From Homarus americanus (lineage: Eukaryota; Arthropoda; Malacostraca; Decapoda; Nephropidae), in NCBI RefSeq assembly GCF_018991925.1, contig NW_024737042.1, forward strand, positions 16,444,602-16,508,601: a stretch of DNA of 64,000 nucleotides, read 5' to 3'. Made by a program: the position numbers and the translations under genes. Each line of letters starts with the position of its first letter. The first letter of the stretch is position 1. Of this stretch, positions 20,601 through 34,100 are shown piece by piece. The notes beneath the pieces were generated by a model. That model was not told where the DNA came from. It searched no databases and saw nothing but the letters and a program-made list of their open reading frames with translations.

Positions 20601-20820
20601 GTTGAAATTATGTTTTTCCGATTGGTTCTGACCTTTATTTCTATCATAAATTACTTCTTTTTGTGATTTTCCCCAACCCAAAACCCTTGGTTCCCACTGG
20701 GGATCCCTCATTATTGTTGGATAAGGGGGGGGTAGCTCAAAAAACAATGATTTGTGGTAGAAATAAAGGTCAGAATCATTCAAAACACATCAATAAACGT
20801 TGGAAAAACATAATTTTAAC
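20601..20820. mobile_element. Hairpin MITE, 220 bp
   Basis: Ends are inverted copies of GTT-AAATTATGTTTTTCC. An inner inverted pair CTGACCTTTATTTCTA / TAGAAATAAAGGTCAG strengthens the hairpin. The middle holds GGTTCCCACTGGGGATCC. Confidence 0.75.
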
Positions 20821-20863
20821 TTTAAAAAAGGTGGATGACTGAAACGATAATTTTACCGTATCC

Positions 20864-20910
20864 TCTTCGCCACAGATTGGTTCATTAGCTGCTTGGGCGG
20901 TCAGTCGGTC
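20864..20910 (-). mobile_element. LINE 3'-tail fragment
   Basis: The minus strand reads AGCTAATGAACCAATCTGTG then GGCGAAGAGGATA, matching the LINE tail at 17780-17820. Confidence 0.5.
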
Positions 20911-21395
20911 AGTTTTCTCGGCAGTAATACGGCAATGACGTCTCATCCCAGGATGTAAACAGCCAATCATAATAAAGTGTTTCAAAACACTCTGCCACCA
21001 GGTTCGGATTGACGCCGATGCTCAGTGTATGCTTATGAGCCGTTTGATGCGGACGGTTGCTCTCACGTCCGCAAAAAACGTAAAATTACACCATATCATA
21101 GTAAGTTCTTTCTGTTTAATATAACGGGGGGTCCGGGGGAAGGTGCCCCACGGCTATGAAGTTAGGCAAGGTTAGGTAGGTTTCTTTGGATAGGTTGATG
21201 AGGTCTTGTAACAGTGCTTCTGCTGCTTGTTTTTCTTATCAACTAAGGTTAGGACAAGATAATTTAGAAATAACCGCTTTTTAACACATTTGCACCATCT
21301 ATGAGTGTCCACTATAAAGCACAGTGAAATTGCAGAATTTTTATCGTCATTTTCTATGAAAAATTGGTCATGGGTCAGTTGTCAATAGTTAACCG

Positions 21396-21600
21396 GGCGT
21401 CCACCATCTCCAGGTCTGGACATTCGACTGAGTAGTGCCCCCTGAGATGTTTATACACTTCAATTAGGTCACCCCTTGCCCGTCTGTAGTATAAGCTAGG
21501 CAGTTGCAGGCGTTCCAATCTCTCTGGGTAACTGAGGTGCTATAGTGTAAGCACCGGTCTGGTGGCCCTCCTTTAAACATTTTCAATATGTTATTGTCTT
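21396..21600 (-). pseudogene. LINE post-RT domain fragment
   Basis: The minus strand encodes LERLQLPSLYYRRARGDLIE, VYKHLRGHYSVECPDLEMVD without a stop, close to the fragment at 17425. It is truncated at both ends. Confidence 0.75.
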
Positions 21601-22756
21601 TGGTACTGGCCATTTTAACCAAACTGTGGCTGAACGATACTTAAACTTGAAAATCACCAATTAGTAATGAAAAGTTGTGCAGTTCCTTCAGCAAATGAAG
21701 CTCACCAACTGACAATAGGCTAAATTACCTTACAACGTGCTTTCAGTAGTCTATGTTGAAGTTCTTAGCTCAGGCTAACTTATCATATCATATACGGTAT
21801 CACAGTTCTCATTGATCTACAAAAAATACCGGTAATAAAAACCTTTTCGATATTTCACACTTAATATAATACTTGGTAATCTACTTCAACCTCCTATTGT
21901 TTACAACGACGCATGAGGCACCACCAGCTGTGAGTATCAGCTAGACGGTACACGTGTTTTTCGAATCGTTTTCAGTTAAAAAACTGTTACATCACATGTA
22001 CATTTTACCTTAACTGTGCCTGAATGAATATATTCTCGGAAATAAATAGTAGTTTTGCTGAAACGTGATGTATTTTAATGTAAAATAGGATAAAATACAT
22101 GATGAAAACAAAAGACTTTACCTAACCTTCCGATGTTCAAGAGAAGTTACTCGTTTTTTTAATAGTTTTTGGTTAAAATACTGTTATATTACAATGGTAT
22201 TCTATTCATACTGTGCTTGATATAATGCATTCACGGAAATGTAATATTTTTGCTGAAATGACGTACGTATTACAGTGGAAAGTGGGATAAAATCGTGACA
22301 AAAACAATGACTTTGAAATATAATACAATATTAACCCCTAAATCGGTTAATTCGGACAATCGGCTAAAACGGACACCCTCCCCCCCCCTATTAGTCCGAA
22401 TTAACGAGGGTCGACTAGAATAAATTCTTTTTAGTTTTGTTTTCTCTTTCTCCCTATGTAAGACGCAATATATTAGTAGGTGTTGGCAACTTCTAAATAT
22501 TTACGGGATTTGTTCGATTTCATTAAATTTTTATTAGTATTGTTTTAATATTTTTTTTAATTTTCTCTATCTATGAACATAAATCACATGTAATGGGCAG
22601 GGCATGCAGGATGAGGAAAATTGGGTGGTAAAACATGGTGAAAAACTGATCATATGACACTAAAATAATGTCTCTACATGCTTTATACGTGAAGAAATTA
22701 ATAAATTACTGTAACTAACCCTCCAAAAAATCTGCAGCGTCACCGTATGTTGTCTG
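21601..22756. other. Stretch without recognised gene
   Basis: AT-rich sequence. One end resembling a Tigger-type inverted repeat (GTTAATTCGGACAATCGG facing AGTCCGAATTAACGAGGG) lies at about 22345-22412. No partner end or ORF was identified. Confidence 0.4.
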
Positions 22757-22857
22757 CAGAGTTGTAAAAAGTACTGGACTTTATTACTCAAGTAAAAGTA
22801 TTGTTACATTGGCAAAATGTTACTAAAGTAGAAGTAAAAGATCTAAAGTTCAATGTA

Positions 22858-23114
22858 CACTCGCAACAAAAAGTATCGGTGCATACTGTAGTGTGAACAA
22901 TTTGAGACCAGTGACGATAGGTATTGGGAAAGGCGAGTTGTTTCAGCTGTATGTTGGCAGCCCTGATTGTCAGCCATATGGCAACACCTAGTGGAGGGGG
23001 GGGGGGGTTGGTTATGAGGATACACTTAGCAACCTTCCCGACATATCACAGTGTATACGTATCGTTTCGGAACTCGTCGATCTCACCCTGCACCGATAAT
23101 TTTTGGTGCGAGTG
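22858..23114. mobile_element. Tc1/mariner-type MITE, 257 bp
   Basis: Inverted ends CACTCGCA-CAAAAA-TATCGGTGCA with TA on each side (22856-22857, 23115-23116). There is no ORF. It is nested inside the hAT element at 22757-24465. Confidence 0.85.
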
Positions 23115-23329
23115 TACTTAAATAGAAGTAAACAAGTAACTCATTCTTACAGTACAGGGCATACTAAATTACTGAAAGTAATAAGTAACAACAAAATTAT
23201 TATTTGTCTCATAGTATATTAAAACAAATTCACAGTAAATTATAAAAAACTAGTTAACTAAAGATAAAAATAATAGACACAGCATTACACCTGTTTATTT
23301 GGAAATCTATCTATTAAGATGACTCCATA

Positions 23330-23870
23330 ACTGATTCTCAAAATTATGGCTGTCCAATCGGGATATTTTAGGCCTAACTATAAGCCCAGCATAACCTACC
23401 GAAAGAGAATACATTCAGCCGCTCTTCTCCCTACAATCCATTGCAGGGAGTGTGAACTGGCTGAGAGTATATCCATCCAACACTATGATGACTTTCTTCC
23501 TTATCCACACAAGTATCGTCGACGTGGAGTTATGGTCCGCTGACATAATGTTGTCTCTGCTCGCATTGGGTTAGGATACAGACCTATCTGGCAAGTATCT
23601 GAGGTGGGGGATGACCCGCACTTCTCTTCCTGTAAACTCTAAACTGTCCCAATGCTAACACTCTTTAACACTACTGTATTGCCTTGACTGTCCCACTGTC
23701 AGGGACCTCCTAGCACAGGGAGAGTCACCAACTCCTATATGTCACTGCCTACTTATTCGTAATAAGCTAGATTTAATTCTTATTCGCTATGCTTTGGTGG
23801 GTGCTAACTCCCATTGCCCTTCAATCATATCAATATTGTCTCAGTATCACAAGTCATTGTGTGTCCTATG
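23330..23870 (+). pseudogene. LINE polyprotein C-terminal fragment
   Basis: The plus strand in shifting frames encodes SARIGLGYRPIWQVSEVGDD, CKL, CQGPPSTGRV, the Cys/His-bearing C-terminal region seen after the RT of some LINEs. It has several stops and frameshifts and is nested in the hAT element. Confidence 0.55.
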
Positions 23871-24254
23871 AGACACGAGTACCAGTGTATTAGTGTCTGA
23901 CCTCATGGTCTTGTGACTCGGCTTTTCACCCCTTATGGTGCAATTAATTGAATAAATATTAAGCCCAACATGACTAAAAAGGCACTCACAAATAGCAGAA
24001 GCAATTAGTGGGGTGTTAAGCTTCAGAGATAAGTCAAATAATGTTGGGAAAGACCTCAGTAGCTCCATTCCATCCCCTGGGCATGCCAAGTAGCTATCAA
24101 GCTCCTTCAGTTGAGGAGTTTGGATGAATGTTGCCTCTGTAGCACCGAAAGAGGACAGGGCGGCTTGGGTGCTTAAACTCTGTGTTCGTCGCTTAGTACA
24201 TAAATGAAATGCTATGAAAGAACGCATGTGATTGGTCCAGATGTAAAAAAACAC
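23847..24254 (-). pseudogene. hAT transposase C-terminal (dimerisation domain) fragment
   Basis: The 135-codon frame contains LDSYLACPGDGMELLRSFPT, NTPLIASAICECLFSHVGLN and a Lys/Arg-rich end. NTPLxASAxxERLFS is the usual signature of the hAT dimerisation region; here the usual Glu-Arg is Glu-Cys. Everything upstream, including the catalytic Asp residues, is missing. Confidence 0.75.
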
Positions 24255-24473
24255 TTGTGATTAGTTAGTTTCCAAGTTTGTCTTGTGATTGGATATTTAA
24301 AACTATTGTTTGGCACATGTAACGATTTTTTATTTTTAAAATTGTATTGGAGTAGAATGATTACAAAACCATACTAAAGTATAAGTACTGAAAACTGTGA
24401 GAATTTAAAAAAAAAGTAAATGCCCAAAAATGTTACTCGAGTAAATTTACTTCGTTACAACTCCGGTTGTCTG

Positions 24474-25158
24474 TTTGCTTACAACTGACCTTGATACTTC
24501 AACAAAGTTGCTTTCATTGGTACCAGATATCAAAATAAGTACTTTCTGTTTAATACGGTGGGGAGGTACTGTAGTAAGATTTTTGGTTGGTTCGGCCAGG
24601 TTCTGTTACAATCTAGTACTTAATATAATGATAAGAACATCTGTGGAAAAAATTAATAAAATTGAACAATGCCACCTGATGTTAGCCATCTCCTCCAGGA
24701 TTACCAGTTAAGGTTACATCATCCTTGTAACACTTCGTCTTTTTGTAGCATCTGAAACTTGCAGACACTGACTTGAGTTAATTTTGACCATCCTGTTCGG
24801 GATTTTAGATGGTGTGGTGTTATGTGATCTTCCCTGCTGTTTCTTACTTAAGTTATTGTTCATTTAGATAGCTATTGGCCATGTTTAATTTCTGGGATTT
24901 AAAAGCTGGCAAACTGGAAAGGATTTTACAGTGGGATTTATTACCAGGGTTGTTTCAGTTGTGAGTTACCCTATTTCCTGTAAGTATGAGCTATCCCTCC
25001 TTATCACAGTGGCTTTCTTCCAGTACTGTAGGTCTTTCTCCAATGCCTATGCACCCCTTCAGGAGGTCAGGAGCACACCCGATTTTGTGTCATTACTCTC
25101 ATTGAGGTACCGTACAGCAAGTTGTTTGTTGACATACCCGGTACATCCTTTCAATATA
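24474..25158. other. Stretch without recognised gene
   Basis: No TE ends, RNA gene or coding region recognised. Short open frames at 24475-24711 and 24931-25164 show no motifs. Confidence 0.5.
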
Positions 25159-26214
25159 CAGTAGAAGTCCAAAAATCCGGACTGCTTGGGGATTGGGTCG
25201 GTCCGGATTTTCGGATTTTCCGGATTCTCAGGCAGTACTTTTAAAATTAAAATTTAAGGAGGAATAAAGAAGAGATGAACAGGTACATTTTGATAGTTTA
25301 TTCATTAGCAAATAAAGCATGCTTCATTTTTCAAAACGAGCAGTTTTAAAGAAAAATAAAGTCAACACTAGACAAAAATGTAAACAAACTGTCTAATACC
25401 ATGACGAGTCTTGAAATTCCTAAGCCATCCATCACTAAATGTGCACTCTGATTCAATGTTCATTTGCTCCTTAAAAGACTTTGCTTTGGCAATAAGCATC
25501 GGCCCAGAAATTGCCATACCTTCTGATCGTTTTAACAAAAACCATTCGTGCAACACTTTATCAAGATTTTTTAATTTGGGCCAATGTAAACTTTTTCTTT
25601 CAGCAATTTTAATGTAAGGCTCAGAAGAAGCTGTGAATTCTAGAATTTTATTCTTTGCCTCTTTTATATCATAAATTGTAGACTTTCCAATGTATGTTTC
25701 CATTAGAACAGCATTGCTCACATTACATTCTAGTTTCTTAATTATTTCAAGTTTGTCACTCAATTTCAATGTGTTCTTCTTTCTCTTCACACAACGAAGT
25801 TTATCTACTTTAGGGGCCATTATTATGGGCTTGTACTCTGTACATGGAAAGAGTAGGACTCAAAATTACATACGTTGTCACAGTTTGATTGCTTGTTTTA
25901 AAGTGGCGATCGTGTGGTCGTTTGTTGTCGCTGTGCAGCTGTGGCATTCACTCATGCACACATACACACAAAAGATTTATAGTGCCTCAAATTTTACATT
26001 TCAGTTCAAGCTAATTACAAAACTAACAAAATTAGCTACCTATAATTTACAATTACTTTTATTATTAGAATTATGTAAATTAATTTTTTAAAGCAACTCC
26101 ATTCATTCACATAACCCACAAAAGCCCGCTAAATTTAAAAAGTTTGAGTTTTCGAAAAGTCCGGATTCTCGGGGGGCCCGGATTCCTGGCATCCGGATTT
26201 TTGGACTTTTACTG
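25159..26214 (-). mobile_element. Internally deleted Tigger/pogo element, 1056 bp
   Basis: Inverted ends CAGTA-AAGTCCAAAAATCCGG with TA on each side (25157-25158, 26215-26216). Subterminal GTCCGGATT motifs are repeated. It contains a single 150-codon ORF for the DNA-binding part only; the DDE core is absent. Confidence 0.88.
25368..25820 (-). CDS. CENP-B/Tigger-type DNA-binding protein, 150 aa, no catalytic domain
   Basis: Starts MAPKVDKLRCVKRKKNTLKL, then the psq-like HTH (LSDKLEIIKKLECNVSNAVL, GKSTIYDIKEAKNKI) and the second CENP-B-type HTH (LDKVLHEWFLLKRSEGMAIS, KAKSFKEQMN, FSDGWLRNFKTRHGI). It then ends after VYIFV, where the DDE domain would begin. The open frame inside a deleted element could still make a protein that binds the family's ends. 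Expression is not shown; it may simply be a young remnant. Confidence 0.7.
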   Translation of the reverse strand: MAPKVDKLRCVKRKKNTLKLSDKLEIIKKLECNVSNAVLMETYIGKSTIYDIKEAKNKILEFTASSEPYIKIAERKSLHWPKLKNLDKVLHEWFLLKRSEGMAISGPMLIAKAKSFKEQMNIESECTFSDGWLRNFKTRHGIRQFVYIFV

Positions 26215-26240
26215 TAATAATTTTTATGAAATTTATCATA

Positions 26241-26437
26241 CAGTGAAACCTGAGTCTATTTAACAGACTATATGGAGAGGATTGTCCATCGTGTCTAGGG
26301 TCCCTTAGGTTTGAAACCTCCATTTAATGAACTACATATAGGTGAAAAGTCTATTGTATCGAGGATCTGTTAGATGTGAAACCCTCCATATCACAGATTA
26401 TATGGAGAGAGAAGTCTGTTATGTGGAAGTTTCACTG
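26241..26437. mobile_element. TA-flanked MITE, 197 bp
   Basis: Inverted ends CAGTGAAACCT / AAGTTTCACTG (approximate), with TA duplications at 26239-26240 and 26438-26439. Same family as 26862-26994. Confidence 0.8.
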
Positions 26438-26861
26438 TATTATTACTCAAGTTGGATTTGGAATAGAACATAATTTTGCTGTACAGTTCATACTGTTGAT
26501 TATGAGACGGATTTCAAGCACTTGGGTCCAGTATTTATTTTTAAGATTAAGAGGCCGCATCTGACGGCATCATTTACTTTCACTGAGTTCTAGTGTTGGC
26601 GGTGGTTCCTTTATCAATAAATGGACCCAGCTTAGCTCTCATTAGACTCGAGAGAGCCTTTGGTGCTCAGAATATAACACTTGTACAAAAGGAAATAATA
26701 TCTTAACACTTTACACACCTTCGGTAGTTCATTGTATCTAAAGGATAATGTAAAACCATTCCAAGTATACATTCATACTGTTCTACTGCATATATCTTTG
26801 AAAAGCTTTATTAATTATAGTTACAGCATTTTACATAACAAATTTATTGAAAACAGCACTA

Positions 26862-26994
26862 CAGTGAAACCTCTATTTAATGAATTACTGTACATATGGA
26901 AAGAAAAGTTCGTTATATTGAGGGATCGTTAAATGTGAAACCTCCATCTAACAATTACATAGAGATGAAAGTCCGTTATATGGAGGTTTCACTG
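26862..26994. mobile_element. TA-flanked MITE, 133 bp, same family as 26241-26437
   Basis: Inverted ends CAGTGAAACCTC / GAGGTTTCACTG, with TA at 26860-26861 and 26995-26996. Internal GTTATATTGAGGGATCGTTA motifs recall Tigger-type ends. Confidence 0.85.
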
Positions 26995-26996
26995 TA

Positions 26997-28108
26997 CTGC
27001 CCAAAGTACTGGCTATCTCACAGCGTCAGAATCTGGTGCCGTTGCTCTCAGAACCTGATCCATACTGGTACATATAGGTACAGTACAGCACAGTACACTA
27101 CAGTGTACTGTACTGTACTGTACTAAGGAAATATTCTCGTACAGAATTTATCATGTACAGTGTATATATCCAGTGATGTTTTTACAGTTTTACAGTAATT
27201 CAGTTCAGCTTTTTTTAAATTCCATTTTTGAAAAATCGGAGTTCAAATGTACAGTCACTCAAAAAACTATCTTTGCAAAATTGTGTTGAGAAAATATAAG
27301 ACAGCTGATGACAGATTTTGACAACCTTACCGAGTCAACCAGGGACCACAGTGTTCATTCTATAATTTATCAATACACCCTCCCCCTCCCCTCAAGTAAT
27401 GATAGTTTTTGAGTGACTGTGCATTATTTATCTGCAGGTTGTTAAATATGTTTTATATGATGTTTGAAAAAATTCATAATTTTTTAACATTGCATACCGT
27501 AGTGTTTCTGTGATAAGGTTTGTTTGTTTGTTCAGCGGATAGGTTGTTTTACCTGGATGGGTTGCTGTAGAAGGCTTAAGGTGGATATTGTGAATAATAT
27601 GACAAATCTTCCTATGTGACATCCTCTTAACCCTTAACTGGCAGCAGCTAAGAATTCCCTAGGTACTTCACCTCCGTAGAAATAGAATGGGAAACGTCCA
27701 CCGATATTGACAGCCATTGTAAGGGTTAAGGAATATTATTTCTTACTAGTGAGGTTTTCTGAGTAATCCATTTTAAAAGTTGTGGACTTGACTAAGCAGA
27801 TACAAGGTGTAATTTTGACACTAAAGTTTATTGACCAGTTCATTTTTATTAACCCTGTGAGTCCTGAAGGGTTAAATGATAGTCCTCAAAGAGTTACATC
27901 CTTATCAAGGGGTTAAATCTTAAGTCATAAGGTTTAAGGATAGTCCTCAAAGGGTTGAATCATCATCGTCAAAGGGTCAAACCATCGTCATCAAAGGGCT
28001 AAAGATAATAGAAAAACAAAACATTATCCTCACCCTGAACTGTTATATGTCAGAAAGGGTTATTGATGAACTGATATACAGTACAGTTAAGTATATTGTA
28101 CTACTGTA
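26997..28108. other. Stretch without recognised gene; small inverted-repeat element and degenerate tandem repeat
   Basis: TTAACCCTTA...TAAGGGTTAA ends at about 27627-27731 suggest a 105-bp hairpin element. A degenerate unit around CCTCAAAGGGTTAAATGATA repeats at about 27850-28010. Nothing else recognised. Confidence 0.45.
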
Positions 28109-28326
28109 CAGGGTGTCTCAAAGGAATGTATACATGCTGTATTGCCTAACATATTTTTGTGGAGATTCATGTACAGGGTGTTACAACAAGAACATTGTCC
28201 TCTCTTGTAGGAACCTCGCACATCAACAAGCAAGGACAAAATTGCTGTTGTATGTAATAAAAGCATTCACACGATCTCCAGAAAAATCGGTATGGTAGTG
28301 CTTATGTATTTTTCTGAGACACCCTG
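28109..28326. mobile_element. TA-flanked MITE, 218 bp
   Basis: Inverted ends CAGGGTGTCTCA / TGAGACACCCTG with TA duplications (28107-28108, 28327-28328). The end sequence is of the type seen in Tc1/mariner-like families. Confidence 0.85.
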
Positions 28327-28369
28327 TATGTTATCTTTGTTTAGAAAATACTGGACCAGTCTACATGTA

Positions 28370-28550
28370 CAGTCAACTGCTAAAGTCCGTTTGCTTCTCC
28401 CCCTGACCCATGAACCCCGAGATTCAAATTCGTGAACACAAATCAGTAGACTGATACATTTTTCTGTCCACAATTGCTTTGGATTCACAAATCTGAATTT
28501 TGGGGTTCTTGGTTCAGGAGGAGAGGCAAACAGACTTTAGTAGTTGACTG
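28370..28550. mobile_element. TA-flanked MITE, 181 bp
   Basis: Inverted ends CAGTCAACT-CTAAAGTCCG, and inner CTCCCCCTGACC facing GGTTCAGGAGGAG. TA on both sides (28368-28369, 28551-28552). No ORF. Confidence 0.85.
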
Positions 28551-28552
28551 TA

Positions 28553-29153
28553 CAGTAGTTCATTATGTTGTGTTGAAGCAATGTTTAAATGTGAACAATG
28601 TCATGTCAAAAGAGAAAATTAGAATGCTTGGTCTCTACTGTAATCTGTGACAGACAAATTATACCCAGTTTTGCATTGTGGTATGTACAGTTGTGAGATA
28701 AGGATGAGAGTTAAGTACTTGTGAATCTGCCAGGTAAAGTCAGATGTTTATACTGTAGTTCCATATCTTTTCATGGTTGAAATTATCATGGCCATTCACT
28801 TATAAAATCTGTTTATAATTATCAAGTTTCTAAGGTACTTAAAAGCTTGCTTACAACTAATTGAAGATTCAGTCATGAATACAGTCTTTACAGTCTGTAG
28901 TTTCATGGTTGTTATAGGCTACAGTACAATACAGTATTACCATCATTATAGAAACTCGTGATATAAGAGATGAACAATTTATAAACACATACAATGCAGT
29001 TTTTTCCTTATTCAAATTACATTATGTATAACTATTATCCTTCTTAGTGGCTTTCTTAAATAGCTACAGTACTGATAACATGTTAATTTTATAGAAACAC
29101 TATACCTGTGCAGATACATTATCACACTTGCAATATTAACTTTAATACCTGTA
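28553..29153. other. Stretch without recognised gene
   Basis: AT-rich sequence with many TACAGTA-type short words; nothing recognisable. Confidence 0.5.
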
Positions 29154-30483
<1,330 letters not shown>

Positions 30484-30485
30484 TA

Positions 30486-30917
30486 CTGTATATAATATAG
30501 CACTACCCTTACCCTCTGCATAACATAATTTACACGAGAGATTAAAACTAAGCACCATATTGGCTGCAAAGCGTTATAAGTCATTTATGTTTTTGTCAAC
30601 ACTTGGTAAGACGGAATATTTTGCAACAAATATGTACCGATTGTCAAAGGATTGGACTTGTTCGAAGATGCTTACTAATTTCTGGGAAGAGTAAAAGTTG
30701 TACAGTATAGTATAGCATTGTTTAGCCAGCAGAGCAGAGAAAATATCACAAGTTCATACTGAGGATTGCATCACTGTGTTCAATTGTTCATACATTCCTA
30801 TCACTTTATACATACTTTTTTGCCTTAAACTTTGATGTTTTTCTAGAAAGAAGTTGTATTCAAATAAAGTGTCAATAAAAGTACTGTACAGTAGTACTAT
30901 ATGTAGCTCAACACATA
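30486..30917. other. Stretch downstream of CLIC without recognised gene
   Basis: AT-rich; it lies just past the candidate CLIC poly(A) signal. No feature recognised. Confidence 0.5.
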
Positions 30918-30923
30918 TTTATT
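30918..30923 (-). promoter_or_regulatory. Candidate polyadenylation signal of CLIC
   Basis: AATAAA on the minus strand about 45 bases past the CLIC stop codon. It is the closest canonical hexamer; actual cleavage is not shown by the sequence. Confidence 0.6.
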
Positions 30924-30966
30924 CTAGCTAAAGTGTATGCACTAACTAATTAATCTTGTGAAAAGT

Positions 30967-31165
30967 TTACTCATCTACAACTGTTACAACTGAAGCACGA
31001 ACAGGTACATCAAATGAATACTTTGGCTTCTCTTTAGCAATGACTGAGTGCTTTTTATGGGATAGTTTAGGAGTCTCTGGTCGATCGTGCCAGTGGAGAA
31101 TAATTTCTTGGTCACATGGGCAGGTTCGTACAAACACCTGGTGTGTGTATGCAGCATGAAGGTAC
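30967..31165 (-). CDS. CLIC: CLIC exon 5 (terminal)
   Basis: Acceptor CCACCAG. Encodes YLHAAYTHQVFVRTCPCDQE, corresponding to the CLIC motif around a FxxTCPxDxE signature, then a basic and Pro-containing tail ending VVTVVDE and TAA at 30967-30969. Confidence 0.92.
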
Positions 31166-34100
31166 CTGGTGGAGACACAGGTTGAGATAGGGTTTACTTT
31201 TACGGTACAGTATGGTATTAATCTTTACAAGAACATCTTTATACAGTACTGTAGACAGTACTATATTCTTGTTAAAACCTTTTAGAACAAAGAAAGTTCA
31301 ATTAAATAAGTAATACTTGTACAGGTACTGTAATTGCCATATACTGCACTGTACTGTGGTTCTGTCTGGCTTTATGACTTGTCACTTCCCAGGTTTTTTG
31401 TGCTTGAGTTATTCAAGGGGAGTCGGCTGACCTTTGTTTTAGTCTCAGCTGCTGCCAAATTTGGCATTTGTGTACAGTATAGCCGACATTATACACAAAC
31501 TGTCTCTCATTGGTTTTCATGATTGTCTTTGTCTCTGGGATAGGATAAGTTACTCATTTACCACACATCTTATGACAGACAGGCCATAGTGTTTCCAAGA
31601 TTCCTTTTTAAAGGCTCTTAAGTTTCATCTGGAAGGCTTGAGTAATTCACCAGCCACCAACAGTGTGGAGGTTTATGCACATCCAATACAGTAGTCTTGA
31701 CAAGATCTTGGTCATAAAATGAGAATTCTGGAGCAATCCTTCATTTGTCAAGCACCATTTTTGTGCAGTACAATATTAAGGATATGCAGTATTTACACAA
31801 GGGGGGATTATTCTGAAATTACCAGAGGAATTGCTTTGTGGCTTACTTTAAAACATTAATCCATTATTTGTGGTTTTGAATAATTTGAATGAATGGCTGG
31901 CTTCCAATAATTGTACTGTATACCTTGTATATATAGTACAGTACTATATGGTATGCATTTCTTATGATGAAAAGTGAACTTTTGAAATTCAGAAGACTGA
32001 TACAGTAGTTTGTTCATGGAAATAATAAAAATGTCTGTATATAAAATATAATCTAGTCTTGACTTAGTCTTGGCTGGATGTAGCTAAAAGAGGTGAAACA
32101 CAGTAAAAGGTCACTCACCTCCAGAAGCCTCGTAGGTAGGTGGGAATATCATAATCTTTAAGAGCTTTAGAAGCTACTCGAAGATGCTGCAGTTTTGGGA
32201 GGACCTCACAGTCCAGGTGTGTTAGATGGTCGCTGCACATGTACTGTATGGAGTCCTCATGAAGGTGGTCATCTTCATCTCCATTCTGTCAGCAGAGAAT
32301 GTCATTAGCCAGCTGTGTGAATGCTGAACCGGTCTTTACTGAGAAAGTGTTTACTCAGTCACTCGCACATCATTATCATCAACTTCGTCATTTTATGGCC
32401 ATTTTCCCGCGTTTGTTGTCTGGGTTAGCTGTCGGAGAACTTTTTGGCCAACCTTTGCTGATACAACTTATAATCATTTCTTGGTCTCCCTTTTTTACTT
32501 CCTGTGAAATATCTTGTGTGTAGACATATAGTACAATATGTACACATCTGCCTGTGTGCATTATATCTTCATAAGTGTAGATACATGTGTGCATAGTTAC
32601 AGTGAAACTTTAACTGAAGCAACATGACTGATTTTAATTAAACTTAATATGACATTCAGCTTCAGAATATACAAACACTAGTTAATGGTTTTGTGCCATT
32701 TTCTGTCCCAGATTACTTCCATGAATCTATAAAAAAAATACTGTACACCTTAATATACAGCATTAATGTGATTACATCAATGCCTATGAAGGGCCACTGT
32801 ATAGATTATATTTAATAAGCTTAAGAATATTTTTTTATTTATACATAGTATTTACCGATAAGAGCATTTTTAATAGCATAAATAGGACAAATACTGTACA
32901 AGAATAGATGAAGTAATTTTGTGCTCAAATTGCTGTAGGAATAATGCTGTCAGCTCCCTTTGCATACTGTACTGTATTTTATCTGACTTTCCAGACTGTA
33001 CATATAATACTGGTGAAAGTTACCTGATGCCTGTACAGTACCGTACCAGGAAAAGGTTAAATCAAAACATTTACCTCATGATTGGTGTCACCATTGGTAA
33101 GGCCATTTGTGATGGAAGTACATTTTTCCAAGAAATGATTGAGTTTTTGTAGTGCTTGGTCGAGTTTTGAAGGATCTTGGTTGACCGCCTTAATGTAGAA
33201 ACAGAACTTTGAGAAGAAGTCCTTGGTGGCGAGGTCGGCGTCTGGGTTGTTGTACTCCAGACCACCTCCGGGAAACCTGTTAAATTTAGTACAATAAAAA
33301 TATTTTCTGTAAGAATGATATGGGGTGAATATATTTTGACCATGCTGTATACTGGAACCTGAGACTTTTGAAGCAAATTTGTGCACTCAATTACCTAGGT
33401 AGGCATATTGTTCCTCGTTGTTTAGAAGCCCTGGATGTTGGTGGTACGTATAGCTGTAATGTGTGTATCTCTCATCATTGTGTCCTGAGTGCAATCCTCA
33501 GCATTTGACAGAGGCAGGATGTGCATTAGCTATCCAATGTGACCCGACCAAACATTGTAGGTTTTTTCTAACACTGGACAATAAAGGTCATGACAAAGTC
33601 CAGACCAACTGCCTGAATGGCTAGGACAGTAAACTGATAAATGGTGAAGTTATAAGTAAAAGATAATGCTACTGTGTATGTATTGTAGCTGTTTGGTAAT
33701 GCCAGTAAGGTAAACATGAGTTATAACAGGAATACAATCAACTTTTTACGAAATTCAGGAAATTTCATAGCAATTTAGCAATAGATACAAGAATATAATA
33801 ACCATATCATAATCATGGTTGCCCCTCGTGTAACGAGGATGGCCAGTTCAAGGGCCACCTAGGTGTGAATTTCTTTAAGGTGTAGAAGCTGTTGCCAACA
33901 CAACAACCACACCCTGAGTTAACTTACATGACCCAGTGTCAAGGAATAGTCCGAAAAGACCGGACAACTCGCCAACTGCACTGGCTAACCATTACCCCGG
34001 AACACGATCCGCAAATCGATTAACATCCAGGTTCCCAATTACTGCTGGGTAGACAGAGGCAAATGGCGTAAAGAAACTTGCCCATAGTTTCATCATGTGC

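Larger units (their letters stand above)
22757..24465 (-). mobile_element. Internally deleted hAT element, 1709 bp, carrying nested repeats
   Basis: Inverted ends CAGAGTTGTAA and CGGAGTTGTAA, with a perfect 8-bp duplication GTTGTCTG (22749-22756 and 24466-24473). It retains a transposase C-terminal fragment on the minus strand (23880-24254). A TA-flanked MITE (22858-23114) and a LINE fragment (about 23330-23870) are nested inside. The subterminal regions are rich in AGTAAAAGTA-like motifs, as in several animal hAT families. Confidence 0.85.
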
